A DNA stretch of 64,000 bases, taken from Neostapfia colusana. Lineage: Eukaryota; Streptophyta; Magnoliopsida; Poales; Poaceae. Position 1 is the first letter of the stretch. Each line of letters begins with the position of its first letter. The stretch lies in the NCBI GenBank assembly GCA_030760725.1, contig JASWHV010000018.1:17454273-17518272 (forward strand), written 5' to 3'. Made by a program: the position numbers and the translations under genes. The notes under the pieces are model-generated. The model was not told the DNA's origin, did not search any database, and saw only the letters and a list, made by a program, of their open reading frames with translations. Positions 41,192 to 52,197 of the stretch are shown one piece after another.

Positions 41192-44100
41192 TGTGACGGA
41201 CCGGAATCTGCGCATCCAGGATCGCAGAGGGTGGTGCCGCGCGATGCGACACCCGACAGCACACGTCATAAGAACATAATATATTACATGGGAAACAACT
41301 GAAACTGTACAAACAGGTACAAACTTCAGTTACAACTATTGTTTATGTTACACAGCGGAAGTCTACACTACACAACTCACGCCCGCCTATCTAGCAAAAG
41401 TTGGTTGCCCAGCCCTAGGGCAACCCACACTAGCTGCACTCCTCAGCTCAGCGCGGCGTGTACGGCTCCCACTCAGCCGTGGTCCCCGACGGAGGGTAAC
41501 CCTCGCCGGTGGACTCGTACTCCGAGTCCGTGGGTGGCTCCTCACCTGAAAAACACTTAAGTAGCAACCATGAGCATGAAGGCTCAGCAAGGCTTAACCG
41601 ACTCACCTAAGCATGAAACTCTACATGAGGTATACCAAGGCATAGGTTAGTAACATTTCAGCAAAACGACACGCCTACAAGTTCATCCTTAGTTCATCTT
41701 TTAGCAACAAGTTAACAGTTCATGAAATCTGAAATTTAGTAAGCAGTATTTGGTGGCACACATGTAGCAATACAATTATATCCATCAGCATCATTGAATC
41801 AACATATTTCATCCATTAGTCTACGTTACGACGCAGTGAACAAGCGGTACTCATCACTGCGAGGGATGGCGAACTCGATATACACCTGCAGGGAAAACCC
41901 AAAGAGCACGTCACGTACGCCCACCCGTGGAGCTGCACAGCATGCTCACTCGATGTCGTACGGGACAACCTTTCACCCAACAGCCCAAACGTCAAACCGG
42001 TCGCACCGAAACGAGCAGGAGGTTCCCCACACGGAGCATCTCTCTATGCCCGTTGGCAGATTTCCACCTTGCTGCCCTCAACCTACACCTATAAATCGGT
42101 GTGCTATGCCTCGACGCCCGGAGGTTTAGGCTACATCGGTTTATCGGGGCCCATATATCCGATATGCCTTCGGTACGTTCAATACTTGTTCAGCAGGGCC
42201 GCACACGGATCGGTCCTCAATCGACACGGGCAGGGCTGCGCACACAAGACTCACTCTTGCTGCGCCCTAGCCCCTGCCTAGTCTCATTTTTATTACTAAA
42301 GTGATCTCACATCACTCAACCGAACCCGTATGTCCCAATGCCTATCTCGCGAGTAGATTCCAACTACTCGACTTGTACCAAAGTCCTATGACTCATTAAG
42401 CATAGCCTGTCTACTTCGAGGTCCTTGACACTACCCTCACTCTCTTAGGAACCTTTGGTTATGCAAGTGGGGTTTCATTCATCATATACCTAATGCACAT
42501 ACATACTTCATATGACACATGTAAACAAAGTAAGACTTATAAAAAAGTTAACGCAAACCGGGGCTTGCCTTGTTGCTGCTGGTCAGTAGTTAGTTCCTCG
42601 TCCGGAAGAAGGAAGTCCAGCACTTCCGGAGTCTCTTCTTCAACGGCTACACGTTAATGAAATACTACATGTTAATTTAGATGCAAATGTGAGTTTTAGA
42701 GTAAGACTTCTACTATTAGTTCTAATAACCAGCCTCTAACACCTGGAACTTTGTTTAAGAATTTAATGATGAACTGGTGTTGGTGGTTTGGCTTGGACTT
42801 AATCACATGGTTAAATGCTAAGTGGTTTTCCCCCCTTTTCCACATTAATCCCTTAAGTGGTTAAACAGGACAGGGGTGATCTGGAGCTCCAATGGAGCTG
42901 AGAATTTTTGTGTGAGTTCCTTGTCACAAGAAAACTCTCTGGACCAAACATTAGCACTTTTCATGGAGTGGTTTGCTCAGAATAATTCTCTTGGCAAATC
43001 AGCAAGGAAGAATTTATTCTGAGGTAATACCCCTGTTCATGCTCAACTTAATGAACTACAATTTCAATTATAGCTCATAGAGTTTGCATGAATTTTCCTA
43101 ACATTTTTGGGGTTAAGATTTGCCCAGAACTGAATTTCCAAGTTTTGGAAATTCTCTGAAAATGTTTCTGTATTCAAAGGAACACAGCACCTTCCAATTT
43201 GAATTGCTCTGACCAAATCAACTCCAAATGGTCTGAAACTTTTACAGGGGTTTAATAATGTCCTAAAGAACATTCTGGTAAAATTTGGGGATTTTTTGAT
43301 GAACCAAACTCCCTCTAAAATTCTTTTGCTGAAAAGCTTTAAAGAATTTTCCAGAATTAATTAATGGGTTTCATACAAATTGGGTTGTATATCTGGACAG
43401 AGCTAGGCAAGGTGAATCCAAACCAATTTGAATCACTAAATTTGGAGCTTCCTAGCCAAGGTTATGGATTTCTAAAGTTTGAGCTAATCCCTGAATTATT
43501 TTCCTACAGAAATTCCCCTCCCGCGCTAAACCAGAGGCTGACAGCGGGGCCCGCCCGTTTAAATTGAACTAACCGCGCGCTCGCGCGCGATTAACACAGG
43601 GGCTGACAGGTGGGGCCGCGCCCTTCGTCTACCTCCTGACGTCGCCGCCCCGAGCCGCCGGAGCTCCGGCGAGGTCAGCGTTCCCGGCGATCTAGCTCAC
43701 CGGAGCCGACGAGACTCGCCGCCCCCACGTAATCTCGGGTGCTGAACCCGCTGGACACCATGTCGCCGCCGGCTAACCGCCATAGCTCGCCGGCGACGAG
43801 CCCTATGCCTCTGTGCTACCTCGGCAACGTGTTCCCGCCCTTCTGACCATCTTCTTCGTGCGCTAATCGCGTCGCCACACTCAGGGAAACCTCGGGAAAC
43901 TCGGCATGAGCTCTGTTGGGCCCTAAACGGCCGGCAACCCAGACCTCACCGGCGACCCCCTCCTCCGTCGTACTGTCCTAGGGTGAACTTAGGGTTCCGG
44001 CGGTGATTTCCTTCTGGTTTTCGATCGAGAAGGGTCGCCAGAACCTCTAGATGCTCTCTCACAGCTCCGTTCGACCTCCCACCCACTAAGCTTCCCGAAT

Positions 44101-45144
44101 TTCTGCTAAACCTAATCGGGTCCCGAAAGGAGCTACTCGTCCTAAACTGGAAAATTCTCCGCGCACAAAGGTTGAACCTTGGAACGGTTTGCGCGGTGGT
44201 CTTGAGTACGAGCTAGCGCTTCACTTTCCTATGGAGGTCAAAGCCGGAAGATGATCACAGCTGGGGTGGCATACGATCGGAGCTCGGGCGACTAGGCTGC
44301 TGGTTACGGAACTCGCGAAAATCAGTAACTCACCGGCGGTCTCGGGCCTTTTATAGGCCCCTGAGGCCAGTGGAGAGCGCGACACCTGCTGTGCCACCTC
44401 CTCTGCCGAAGCAGGAGCTGGCCGGCCGAGGTGGTCGGGCGCCGACGCTGGCTGCAGCTGGCGAGCGCGCTCGGTCGAGGAAGTCGGCTGAGGAGACTTC
44501 TGTGCTAAGTCTACTGACCAGTGGGCCTCCCCTCTAACTCTTTTTTTTTTCCAATTTTCTGAATTCTGTTGTGCCAAAATATCCTCAGCTACTAGCAATT
44601 TAATGTGAGACTTAGTCACCAAGTCTTTGTTTGAATTTGAATTCTCAAATTCAAACTTTGTTTGGTTAAATTTGCTTCATATTTAAACTGAAATTCAAAT
44701 TCAGTTTTGAATTCTTGCAAATTTAGCTCTTGACAAGATGAGCTCCAATGGAGATGAAAATTGGTGGGTTTACTCAGAAAAATGTGCTGAGTATAGATAT
44801 GGAGCTAACTTTTGAATTTGGGTGATGAAAGTTGCTGCAATTTGAATTTACATTCAAATTGGCCTCTTTTTGAAATAACCCAAAAGTGCCTCAAAAAGTG
44901 TTGAATTTGCATGAGCTTTGGACTGAACCTTCCCAAGACTTTTTAAATTCTAGGGGTGAGCTCAACCTCTTATGTTCATGTGTAGAAACCCTACTTTGTG
45001 AAAGTGAAGGCTTTCCCCTCTAATCATTCTTTTGATGGAGGTTACATGCTCTTCACAATATTTCCTAAGATTTCCACAATAAAAACTGTGGTGTTGTCAG
45101 GTGAAGAAAAAGTTTTTGCAAGTCCCTTTTCTTGGGCTTTTACA
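41192..45144 (-). repeat. E 5' LTR (3953 bp)
   Basis: Starts TGTAAAAGCCC at 45144 and ends GGTCCGTCACA at 41192 on the minus strand. It matches the 3' LTR along its whole length, with one visible 4-bp indel near 41870 and scattered substitutions. Confidence 0.95.
44348..44355 (-). promoter_or_regulatory. TATA box of E 5' LTR
   Basis: TATAAAAG in CTATAAAAGGCCCGAG on the minus strand, conserved in the 3' LTR at 33956-33963. It probably directs the genomic RNA of E. Confidence 0.7.
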
Positions 45145-46247
45145 CCCGGTGTGCGACGCCTCAGCGCGCAACACGTGTCCCCGTGGCCCACCGGCAGATT
45201 TAAACTTTTCCCCGAATTTCAGTTTCAGTTCAAACTTCAAATCCGCATAACTTTGCCTAGGAAGCTCCAAATTGTGTGCACCAAATTTTGTTGGATTCAG
45301 CTCTCTGAGCACTTTCCAGCAAATCAAGTTTCACTTCATGAAAACCCTTAATTCTCCAGAATTAATTCCTCAAAATTTTAACTGTTTGGAATTTTAACTG
45401 GAGAATCCTTTGGAGGTAAATTCTGAAATTTTGCTGGGATATTCACCAAAATATCCCTGAACTACCATAAAAATTTCAGATCTATTTGACCTCATTTGAT
45501 CCACCTAATGGTGTGATTAGTGAAACTGTTCCAGAGAAAATAGAAAATGTTTAGAAACATTTTCAGAATTTCCTCTGGAATTGTTTAGCTCATATGTTTA
45601 GTTAGGAACCTTCAAATTAAGTGAGACCAATTCCATTAGAACCCTCTGAAAACCTAGTTCTCAGAAAGTCAAAGTTTGTTTCATGAAAATCCTTAGAACA
45701 CCCTACAAGCCTTCGATTAAGGTCAAGTACATAATTAATTGTGGAGTGCTCAAACGAGCTTTGCTGCAACTAAAACTTGACCAAGTTTGTGTTTAGGTTG
45801 TAACCAAACCATAGTAATAGTTTCACAGTCATTGGGTTTGTCTAGTAAGAGTTATAGACTTCACAAATTTAAATTTAATCAAATGCATTTAAATTAATAC
45901 ATATACTTGTATATCATGTAGTCGCTAAGGTCGAGGAGGAACCCGAATTCCTAGACTTCGTTACTCCGGAGGAGCAGCTAGCGTACGACCAAGAGCAGCA
46001 AGGCAAGCTTCGATTTGCATTAACCTTTTTACAAGTTTTTATTATTTTGAGCACATACTTGAATACCTTATTCGTTGCATTAGAGTCTTGTTTGAAAACC
46101 CAATTGCATAGCCAAGAAAACCATGGGTTGGGTTTAGGATTGCAAACCCTGTTAGCTACTGCAATGCTAAGATAGTATAGGATTCGGTACAAGTCGAGTA
46201 GTTGGAACTACTCGCGAGCATAGACTAGAGGCACTCGACTCGGGTAG
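45145..46247 (+). repeat. C 3' LTR, part 2
   Basis: Starts with the second CCCGG of E's duplication and continues the C LTR (TGTGCGACGCCTCAGC...). It matches 19405-20503 of the 5' LTR. The inverted repeat CGAGTAGTT-GG-AACTACTCG lies at 46195-46214. It ends GGGTAG at the border of F. Confidence 0.92.
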
Positions 46248-47251
46248 TGTCGAAGTGTGTGGTCGACACTTCCCCCGGATCTGCACTGGGCAGCCCGCGG
46301 AGGTTCTTTTTCGGAGGGGCTAGTCACTTGCGGAGAGCTTGAGCGTATGGACGAGTTAGGAAGAGCTTGACACGGCGGGTTTTACGTGGTTCGGGTCGCC
46401 GGAGCGTAAAACCCTACGTCCACGGTGAGCTGAGGTGCTCGCTGTATTGCTCGTTACTCAGAACAAGAGTCCTGAGCTTGGGGATGACTGATGTCTAGCG
46501 TATGAGTCACGGGAGTGCGAACCCAGGGTGCGAATGGCTAGAGTGTGAACCCTTGCTAACGTTGCCTACCCGAGCCTTTTATAGTCCAAGGCTCGGGTGG
46601 CTTACAAGGGGGGCCCAGGACCCGACAGGTGGTCCCGGGGAGATTGCCTGCAGACTACCGTATCCGCAGTTATGTCGGTAGTTGTCTCTGGCGAAGGCTT
46701 CTAAGTCTTCGTCTTGCCGCCCTGCCCATGCCGCATGCTAGTCGTAGTGGTTGATGACGGCGGGAGCGGCATGGGATGTCTTGTCGCTGCGTTTATTGGC
46801 TGGCAGGTTCTGACACCGCGCGCCAGTCTGTGATGCGACTGGGCGCAACGGCACCTGACAGAGGCGTGCTCCGCGTCTTCACGTCTTGGGAAGGCGCGGG
46901 TCTTGAATGCTTTGTTCGGTAAAGGCATGGCGCGCCTTTACTCCTGCTGCCTACCGCACCGGGCGGCAGCACTGCTCTGCTGGTCACGCGTCGGACCCGG
47001 AGCTATCCTCTGAGGAGAGGGGGAGCTCCGGCTCCGCTGGACACGTGGAGCCTTCGGAGCTCACCCCCGCGGAGGGGGTGTGGTCCGGCCTCCTGGGTCA
47101 CGTGGCAGGCTCGGAGCTATCCTCCGTGGGGAGGGGTGCTCCGGCCCCGCTGGACACGTGGCGCCTTCAAACATCGCCCCTGCAGAGGGAGCGAGGTCCT
47201 TAGGAAGTTTTATGCTGTGCGCGGGGGTACCCGGTATTGAGGGTACCGACA
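46248..47251 (-). repeat. F 3' LTR (1004 bp)
   Basis: Minus strand TGTCGGTACCCTCAATACC... to CTTCGACA. TATA box at 46576-46583. GC-rich units with CACGTG or ACGCGT cores occur near 46985, 47043, 47099 and 47155. Confidence 0.93.
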
Positions 47252-47270
47252 GTGGCCCCCGGGCTCACCT
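47252..47270 (-). other. F polypurine tract
   Basis: The minus strand reads GAGCCCGGGGGCCAC directly before the 3' LTR, close to A's tract at 293. Confidence 0.72.
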
Positions 47271-47383
47271 TGGGGGAGGTAACGAGCCCGAGGTGGGGCC
47301 CTCTCCTACCCGCGCGCTTTCCTGTATTGAGTATTCCCTGTGCTGGCAGGGTCTTGACGGCTTCGGAGTTCAGCCTCTGAGGA

Positions 47384-49040
47384 GAGGGCGAAGCCTGGCA
47401 TCGGAGCTCTGCCCAACTGCGGGGGCGGAGGTCCGGAAGTGATCGGAGCTCAGGCCAGCGAAGGGCGTGAGGTCCGGAGGTCATCGGAGCTCAGGCCAGC
47501 GAAGGGCGTGAGGTCCGGCATCAGCGCTCTCCTCTGAAAGGAGGGCGATGGCTGGCCTCGGAGCTCGGCCCAGCTGTGGGGGCGGAGGTCCGGAAGTCAT
47601 CGGAGCTCAGGCCAGCGAAGGGCGTGAGGTTCGGCATCAGCGCTCGCCTCTGAAAGGAGGGAGAGGGCTGGCCTCGGAGCTCGGCCCAGCTGTGGGGGGC
47701 GGAGGTCCGGAAGTCATCGGAGCTCAGGCCAGCGAAGGGCGTAAGGCCCGGAGGTCATCGAAGCTCAGGCCAGCAAAGGGCGTGAGGTCCGGAGGTCATC
47801 GGAGCTCAGGCCAGCGAAGGTCGTGAGGTCTGGCATCAGCGCTCTCCTCTGAAAGAAGGGCGAGGGCTGGCCTCGGAGCTCGGCCCAGCTATGTGGGGCG
47901 GAGGTCCGGAAGTCATCGGAGCTCAGGCCAGTGAAGGGCGTGAGGTCTGGCATCAGCGCTTGCCTCTGAAAGGAGGGCGAGGGCTGGCCTCGGAGCTCAG
48001 CCCAGCTGTGGGGGGCGGAGGTCCGGAAGTCATCGGAGCTCAGGCCAGCGAAGGGCGTGAGGTCCGGAGGTCATCGGAGCTTAGGCCAGCAAAGGGCGTG
48101 AGGTCTAGAGGTCATCGGAGCTCAGGCCAGCGAAGGTCGTGAGGTCCGGCATCAGCGCTCGTCTCTGAAAGGTGGGCGAGGGCTGGCCTCAGAGCTCGGC
48201 CCAGCTATGTGGGGCGGAGGTCCGGAAGTCATCGGAGCTCAGGCCAGCGAAGGGCGTGAGGTCCGGCATCAGCAATTGCCTCTGAAAGGTGGGCGAGGGC
48301 TAGCATCGGAGCTCGGCCCAGCTGCGAGGGCAGAGGTCCGGAAGTCATCGGAGCTCAGGCCAGCGAAGGGCGTGAGGTTCGGCATCAGCGCTCGCCTCTA
48401 AAAGGAGGGCGAGGGCTGGCCTCGAAGCTCGGCCCAGCTATGTGGGGCGGAGGTCTGGAAGTCATCGGAGCTCAGGCCAGCGAAGGGTGTGAGGTCCGGC
48501 ATCAGCGATCGCCTCTGAAAGGTGGGCGAGGGCTGGCATCGGAGCTCAGCCCAGCTGCGAGGGCGGAGGTCCGGAAGTCATCGGAGCTCAGGCCAGCGAA
48601 GGCCGTGAGGTCCGGCATTAGCGCTCGCCTCTAAAAGGAGGGCGAGGGCTGGCCTCGGAGCTCGGCCCAGCTGTGGGGGGCGGAGGTCCGGAAGTCATCG
48701 GAGCTCAGGCCAGCGAAGAGCGTGAGGTCTGGCATCAACGCTCGCCTCTGAAAGGAGGGTGAGGGCTGGCATCGGAGCTCGGCCCAGCTGCGGGGGCGGA
48801 GGTCCGGAAGTCATCAGAGCTCAGGCCAGCGAAGGGCGTGAGGTCCGGAGGTCATCGGAGCTCAGGCCAGCGAAGGGCGTGAGGTCCGGAGGTCATCGAA
48901 GCTCAGGCCAGCGAAGGGCATGAGGTCCAGAGGTCATCGGAGCTCAGGCCAGCGAAGGGCATGAGGTCCGGCATCATAGCTCGCCTCTGAAAGGAGGGCG
49001 AGGGCTGGGCTCGGAGCTCGGCCCAGCTATGGGGGGCGGA
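47384..49040. repeat. Hierarchical tandem array, 41-bp unit within ~117-bp units
   Basis: The small unit is GGAGGTCATCGGAGCTCAGG plus CCAGCGAAGGGCGTGAGGTC, period 41 (for example AAGGGCGTGAGG at 47461 and 47502). One to four small units alternate with a 75-76-bp block (CGCTCGCCTCTGAAAGGAGG ... CTCGGCCCAGCTGTGGGGG), giving about a dozen larger units spaced near 115-120, 200 or 240 bases. Several frames stay open through it because the period suits them; I do not read these as genes. Confidence 0.93.
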
Positions 49041-49509
49041 GTCCGGCACTGCTCAGTGGTCCCCCCTTTCCTGTCCCTTAGTCTTACTTGGCTTACTGTC
49101 CCAAGCCGGAATACGGGGCTTGGGTAATCCAGTGCACTAAGTCCCGGAGGTCTGGCCCCAGCCCCAGTCAGGGTGTAACCGTCCGGCCCCCTGGTACTCA
49201 GACCGTAGCGCCGGGGGACAGAGTGCGCATGCTTTGGGTGCAAGACCGGGCAAATCAAGGCTCCTGACCCTCCGGTCTAGCGTAGGTCTTTTCTCAGAGG
49301 AGACCAACTGGCGGTACAGTACCCTTACAGGGGGAGATCCAAAAGGCCACCGGGCCTCTGGCAGGTACCCCAAGCACTACCGCCTTCGGCAGGACGGCAA
49401 AATATCGACTATGCATGAGAGCAGGAAAGAGGAACCAAGTGTACAATGGACGCACACTGTCTAGAGCGTGGGGAGGTGTTCATATAAATTAATGTGTAAT
49501 TTAAATAAA
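49041..49509 (-). other. F region between array and pol remnant
   Basis: No credible gene. Blocks match D's 3' region in reverse complement or direct form (TACCGCCTTCGG near 49380; CTTACTGTCCCAAGC near 49090), so this is the untranslated 3' region of the Tat element. Confidence 0.55.
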
Positions 49510-50849
49510 CACCTAAGTAAGCATGGTGAACTTACTAGGGTAGCGTCGGAGCGCCTGTCTTCACGCAGAGCGGGTCATGCGTGGCTTCGTCGTACACCGG
49601 ACACGGGGGGACCCCCATGGCGATCTCAGGGGGAAGCATGGCTTCGACCCCGCATACCATGTGGAAGGGTAGTTCCCGTGACCCGGCCCTGGGAAGTCCG
49701 GCTGGCCCTCGACATGGAGGAGCCGGTATCCCCCGACGGCTCTGGGTGCGCGTCTGCACCGGTTGTGTGGGTCTGCTTGGCGTGGACTTGGCACGCATTG
49801 CATCCCTAACCGGTTTGACGGCGTCCAGGTGGCTCTCGGTCAGTAGGAGCCATGCCGTGTGGCTTAACCGACCAGCGTGCGGGACGATGAGCGTTCCCAG
49901 CACTCGCCTCCGTGGACTACTGCGAGCTAGTCGCAGCCTTCCTCCTGGATTATGCACCACAATAAGATGTCGTGGTGCCACGCCAGTAAAGATACCAGCG
50001 CGTAGCACTTAGCCATCCGCACCACCCGTTCAGCGAATGCACGTTCATCAGGAAGGATGTCCTTCAAGGAGTCTCGGACCTCCGTGGTCCATGCATCGGG
50101 ACTACTTGAGCTTCTGGATCTTGAGCGCTGGGTTGCACGGAGTCCCCAGTGACGCTTATGATCCTTTGGCAGCATCCATGGCTGCAGGGCCCCCGGGACT
50201 GCCTAGCTTCGAGGCACTGGTTCAGCCCCCTTCACCCGGCTCGGTGGGCCGGGCTGTGGACCACAGCAACGTCGTCTCGAAGACTCCTTCGAGCGCAGGG
50301 GCTCTGATGGAGGCCTTCGTTGAGAGGTCGTCAGTTGCGGCCTTGCCAGCGCGCGGTACATGGTGCAGGTCCAAGGCGAGGAAGTCTTTCTCCAACATCC
50401 GCACGTGGAGCAGATAAGCAGCTAGCTGTGGGTCATTGCGGGGGCATTTACCCTTAACTTGCTTGATAACTAGCTGGGAGTCGCCCTGCGCCAACAACTG
50501 GCGAGCGCCCAGAGACAGGACTGTCTTTTAGGCCAAAGATGAGTGCTTCATACTCTGCCAAGTTGTTGGTTGCCTTGGAATTGAGACGCACCATGTACCC
50601 AGACTGCTCCCTCGATGGCATGAGAAGTAGTACGCCGGCACCTGCCCCCTGCTTTCGCGAGGAGCCGTCAAAGAAGAGCGTCCAGTGAGGCCCGTTGAAG
50701 ACCGGAGCTCGGTACTTTGGTTCACCGTCTTCGCGGCCCCCTGGGTCAGCCTTCGTTGGCGTCCACTCAGCCACGAAGTCAACCAGTGCTTGGCTCTTGG
50801 CTGTCTGACGTGGTCGGGAGCTCAGCTTGAACTCCACCATCTTCGGGCT
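49510..50849 (-). pseudogene. F pol remnant: second RNase H and integrase fragments
   Basis: The minus strand encodes the archaeal-type RNase H from HWTLFFDGSSRKQGAG (near 50690) through NNLAEYEALIFGLK, a frameshift near 50520, then GDSQLVIKQVKG and the linker to integrase (ending near 50222). Only scraps of the integrase follow (VCGVEAMLPPEIAM near 49640; zinc-finger region largely deleted). RT, protease and the native RNase H are absent: this piece is joined straight to gag near 50840-50865. Compared with A, about 2.9 kb is missing there. Confidence 0.85.
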
Positions 50850-52161
50850 GTCTTCCGGCTTTGGAAGCTGGCAGTGAGTGCCAATTCCGCCCTTCGGCTG
50901 CTCTGGCGCACTTGTCCGCAAGGCTGAAGAGCTCAGAGGCATCGCAGACCTCTCTGGTCGCAAGCTTCTCAAGCATCTTCTCGTCCCGGACACCCTGCCG
51001 GAACGCCACCACCACAGAAGCACTTCGAATGTGCGGGATGGTGTTGCGTACATGGGAGAACCACTGGATGAAGTAGCGCAGTGATTCCCCAGGTTGTTGT
51101 TTGACGGCGTGGAGGTCAAGCTCCGTGCCAGGACGGGTGTAGTAACTGCCGAAGTTGGCAATGAACTGTCGGCAGAGCTCTCCCCAGGAAGTTATGGAAC
51201 CCTGGGGGAGGTTCATGAGCCAAGACCGGGCTGGGCCGGTCAAGGCGACGGGGAAGTAGTTGGCCATGACGGCCTCATCCCCTCCTGCGGCAAGTACGGC
51301 GGTGGAGTAGATCTGGAGAAACTCCGCCGGGTTAACACTGCCGTCGTACTTCTCGGGCAGGTGCGGCCGAAACTTGCTCAGCCACCTCGCGAAGCGAAGG
51401 TGAGGTGCCAGGGCCGCACATCCTGCTCGTGCTGCCGCAGGTGTTGATACCGCGAACACTTGGTTCGCCGCTGGCACTGTGTACCCTGGTATGGGCAAGG
51501 CTGCGCCATAGACCGGGGACGCCGTTTGCAAAGCATACGACTGTGGCATATGCTGCGCGGCGTATGCCTGGGGCAGAGTCCGCGTGGCGAAGATCTGCTC
51601 TTTAGGCTGGGTCGAGGCTGACGTCATGCTGTCGCCAGCCTTTTGGTTGCGACGCCTTTCCCGACGTCGCTCGAGGTACACCCCGGCATCCTGGCCCAAG
51701 TGGCATCGCTCCAGCTCCGTCCTCAGGTCCGTCGACGGAAGCCTGGTGGAGCTGGAATCCGCCGTCTGCCCGTCAACAGTTGGCGTGCGCGTCAGCGACA
51801 CTGCCGGTTGGCTGGAGTGTCATCCCCGCCGAAGTCGAGGGTTTGCGGCGGCGACGACGAGGCGGTCTACCTCGCGTATCCACTGCTGGGTTGTTGAATG
51901 GGGTGCGTCCCCAGCAAGTGGATTGCGCAGTAGCGCTCTTGCTGCAGCTAGCGCACCCCTATGGGGTACGCTTATCGCTGCAGAAGATCTCACGCTGGTT
52001 GGGGCCTGCATTGCCAGAGTCGGCGTTGCCGGAGTCGGCTGCTGGCTACCAGCTTGTGCCGACACACTCCATCCCGAGTGTGTCGACACGTACTCCCCGC
52101 TGGTCACGGTTCGCCGTAAACGCGGGGGAGGAGAGCTTGCCACTGAAGGAAGCTCCGTCAT
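50850..52161 (-). pseudogene. gag: F gag, N-terminal and core, frameshifted
   Basis: Starts MTELPSVASS at 52161, the counterpart of A's MTKLPSAGIS. The first frame runs to about 51820, then a frame change leads to a second frame (51801 leftward) with the gag core KYDGSVNPAEFLQIY and GPARSWLMNLP. It continues to DKCARAAEGRNWHS, after which it is fused to pol. The knuckle and protease found in A are absent. The core is otherwise well preserved. Confidence 0.85.
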
Positions 52162-52177
52162 CTTCGTCGGCAGAAGC

Positions 52178-52195
52178 CTCCTACCTGGTGCGCCA
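52178..52195 (-). promoter_or_regulatory. F primer binding site, tRNA-Arg-like
   Basis: The minus strand reads TGGCGCACCAGGTAGGAG two bases inside the 5' LTR. It differs at two positions from the tRNA-Arg (CCU) complement I recall. Confidence 0.75.
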
Positions 52196-52197
52196 AA

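Larger units (their letters stand above)
30797..45144 (-). mobile_element. Element E: complete Tekay/Del chromovirus (14.35 kb)
   Basis: Both LTRs are present (30797-34752, 3956 bp; 41192-45144, 3953 bp), flanked by the 5-bp duplication CCCGG at 30792-30796 and 45145-45149. Removing E and one CCCGG restores the C LTR as seen at 19385-19420. Primer site, single gag-pol frame and purine tract are all in place. The LTRs differ by roughly forty-odd positions by eye (about 1%), mostly C/T and G/A, so insertion is recent. It is the only element here that looks able to move by itself. Confidence 0.96.

Noticed and set aside
47548..48634. Several repeat-rich plus-strand frames (62-94 codons) such as GGGPEVIGAQASEG
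   Set aside because: They are produced by the tandem array; composition and repetition follow the DNA unit, and no start context or homology supports them.
49234..50012. Plus-strand frames opposite F's pol remnant
   Set aside because: They are shadows of the minus-strand RNase H and integrase fragments.
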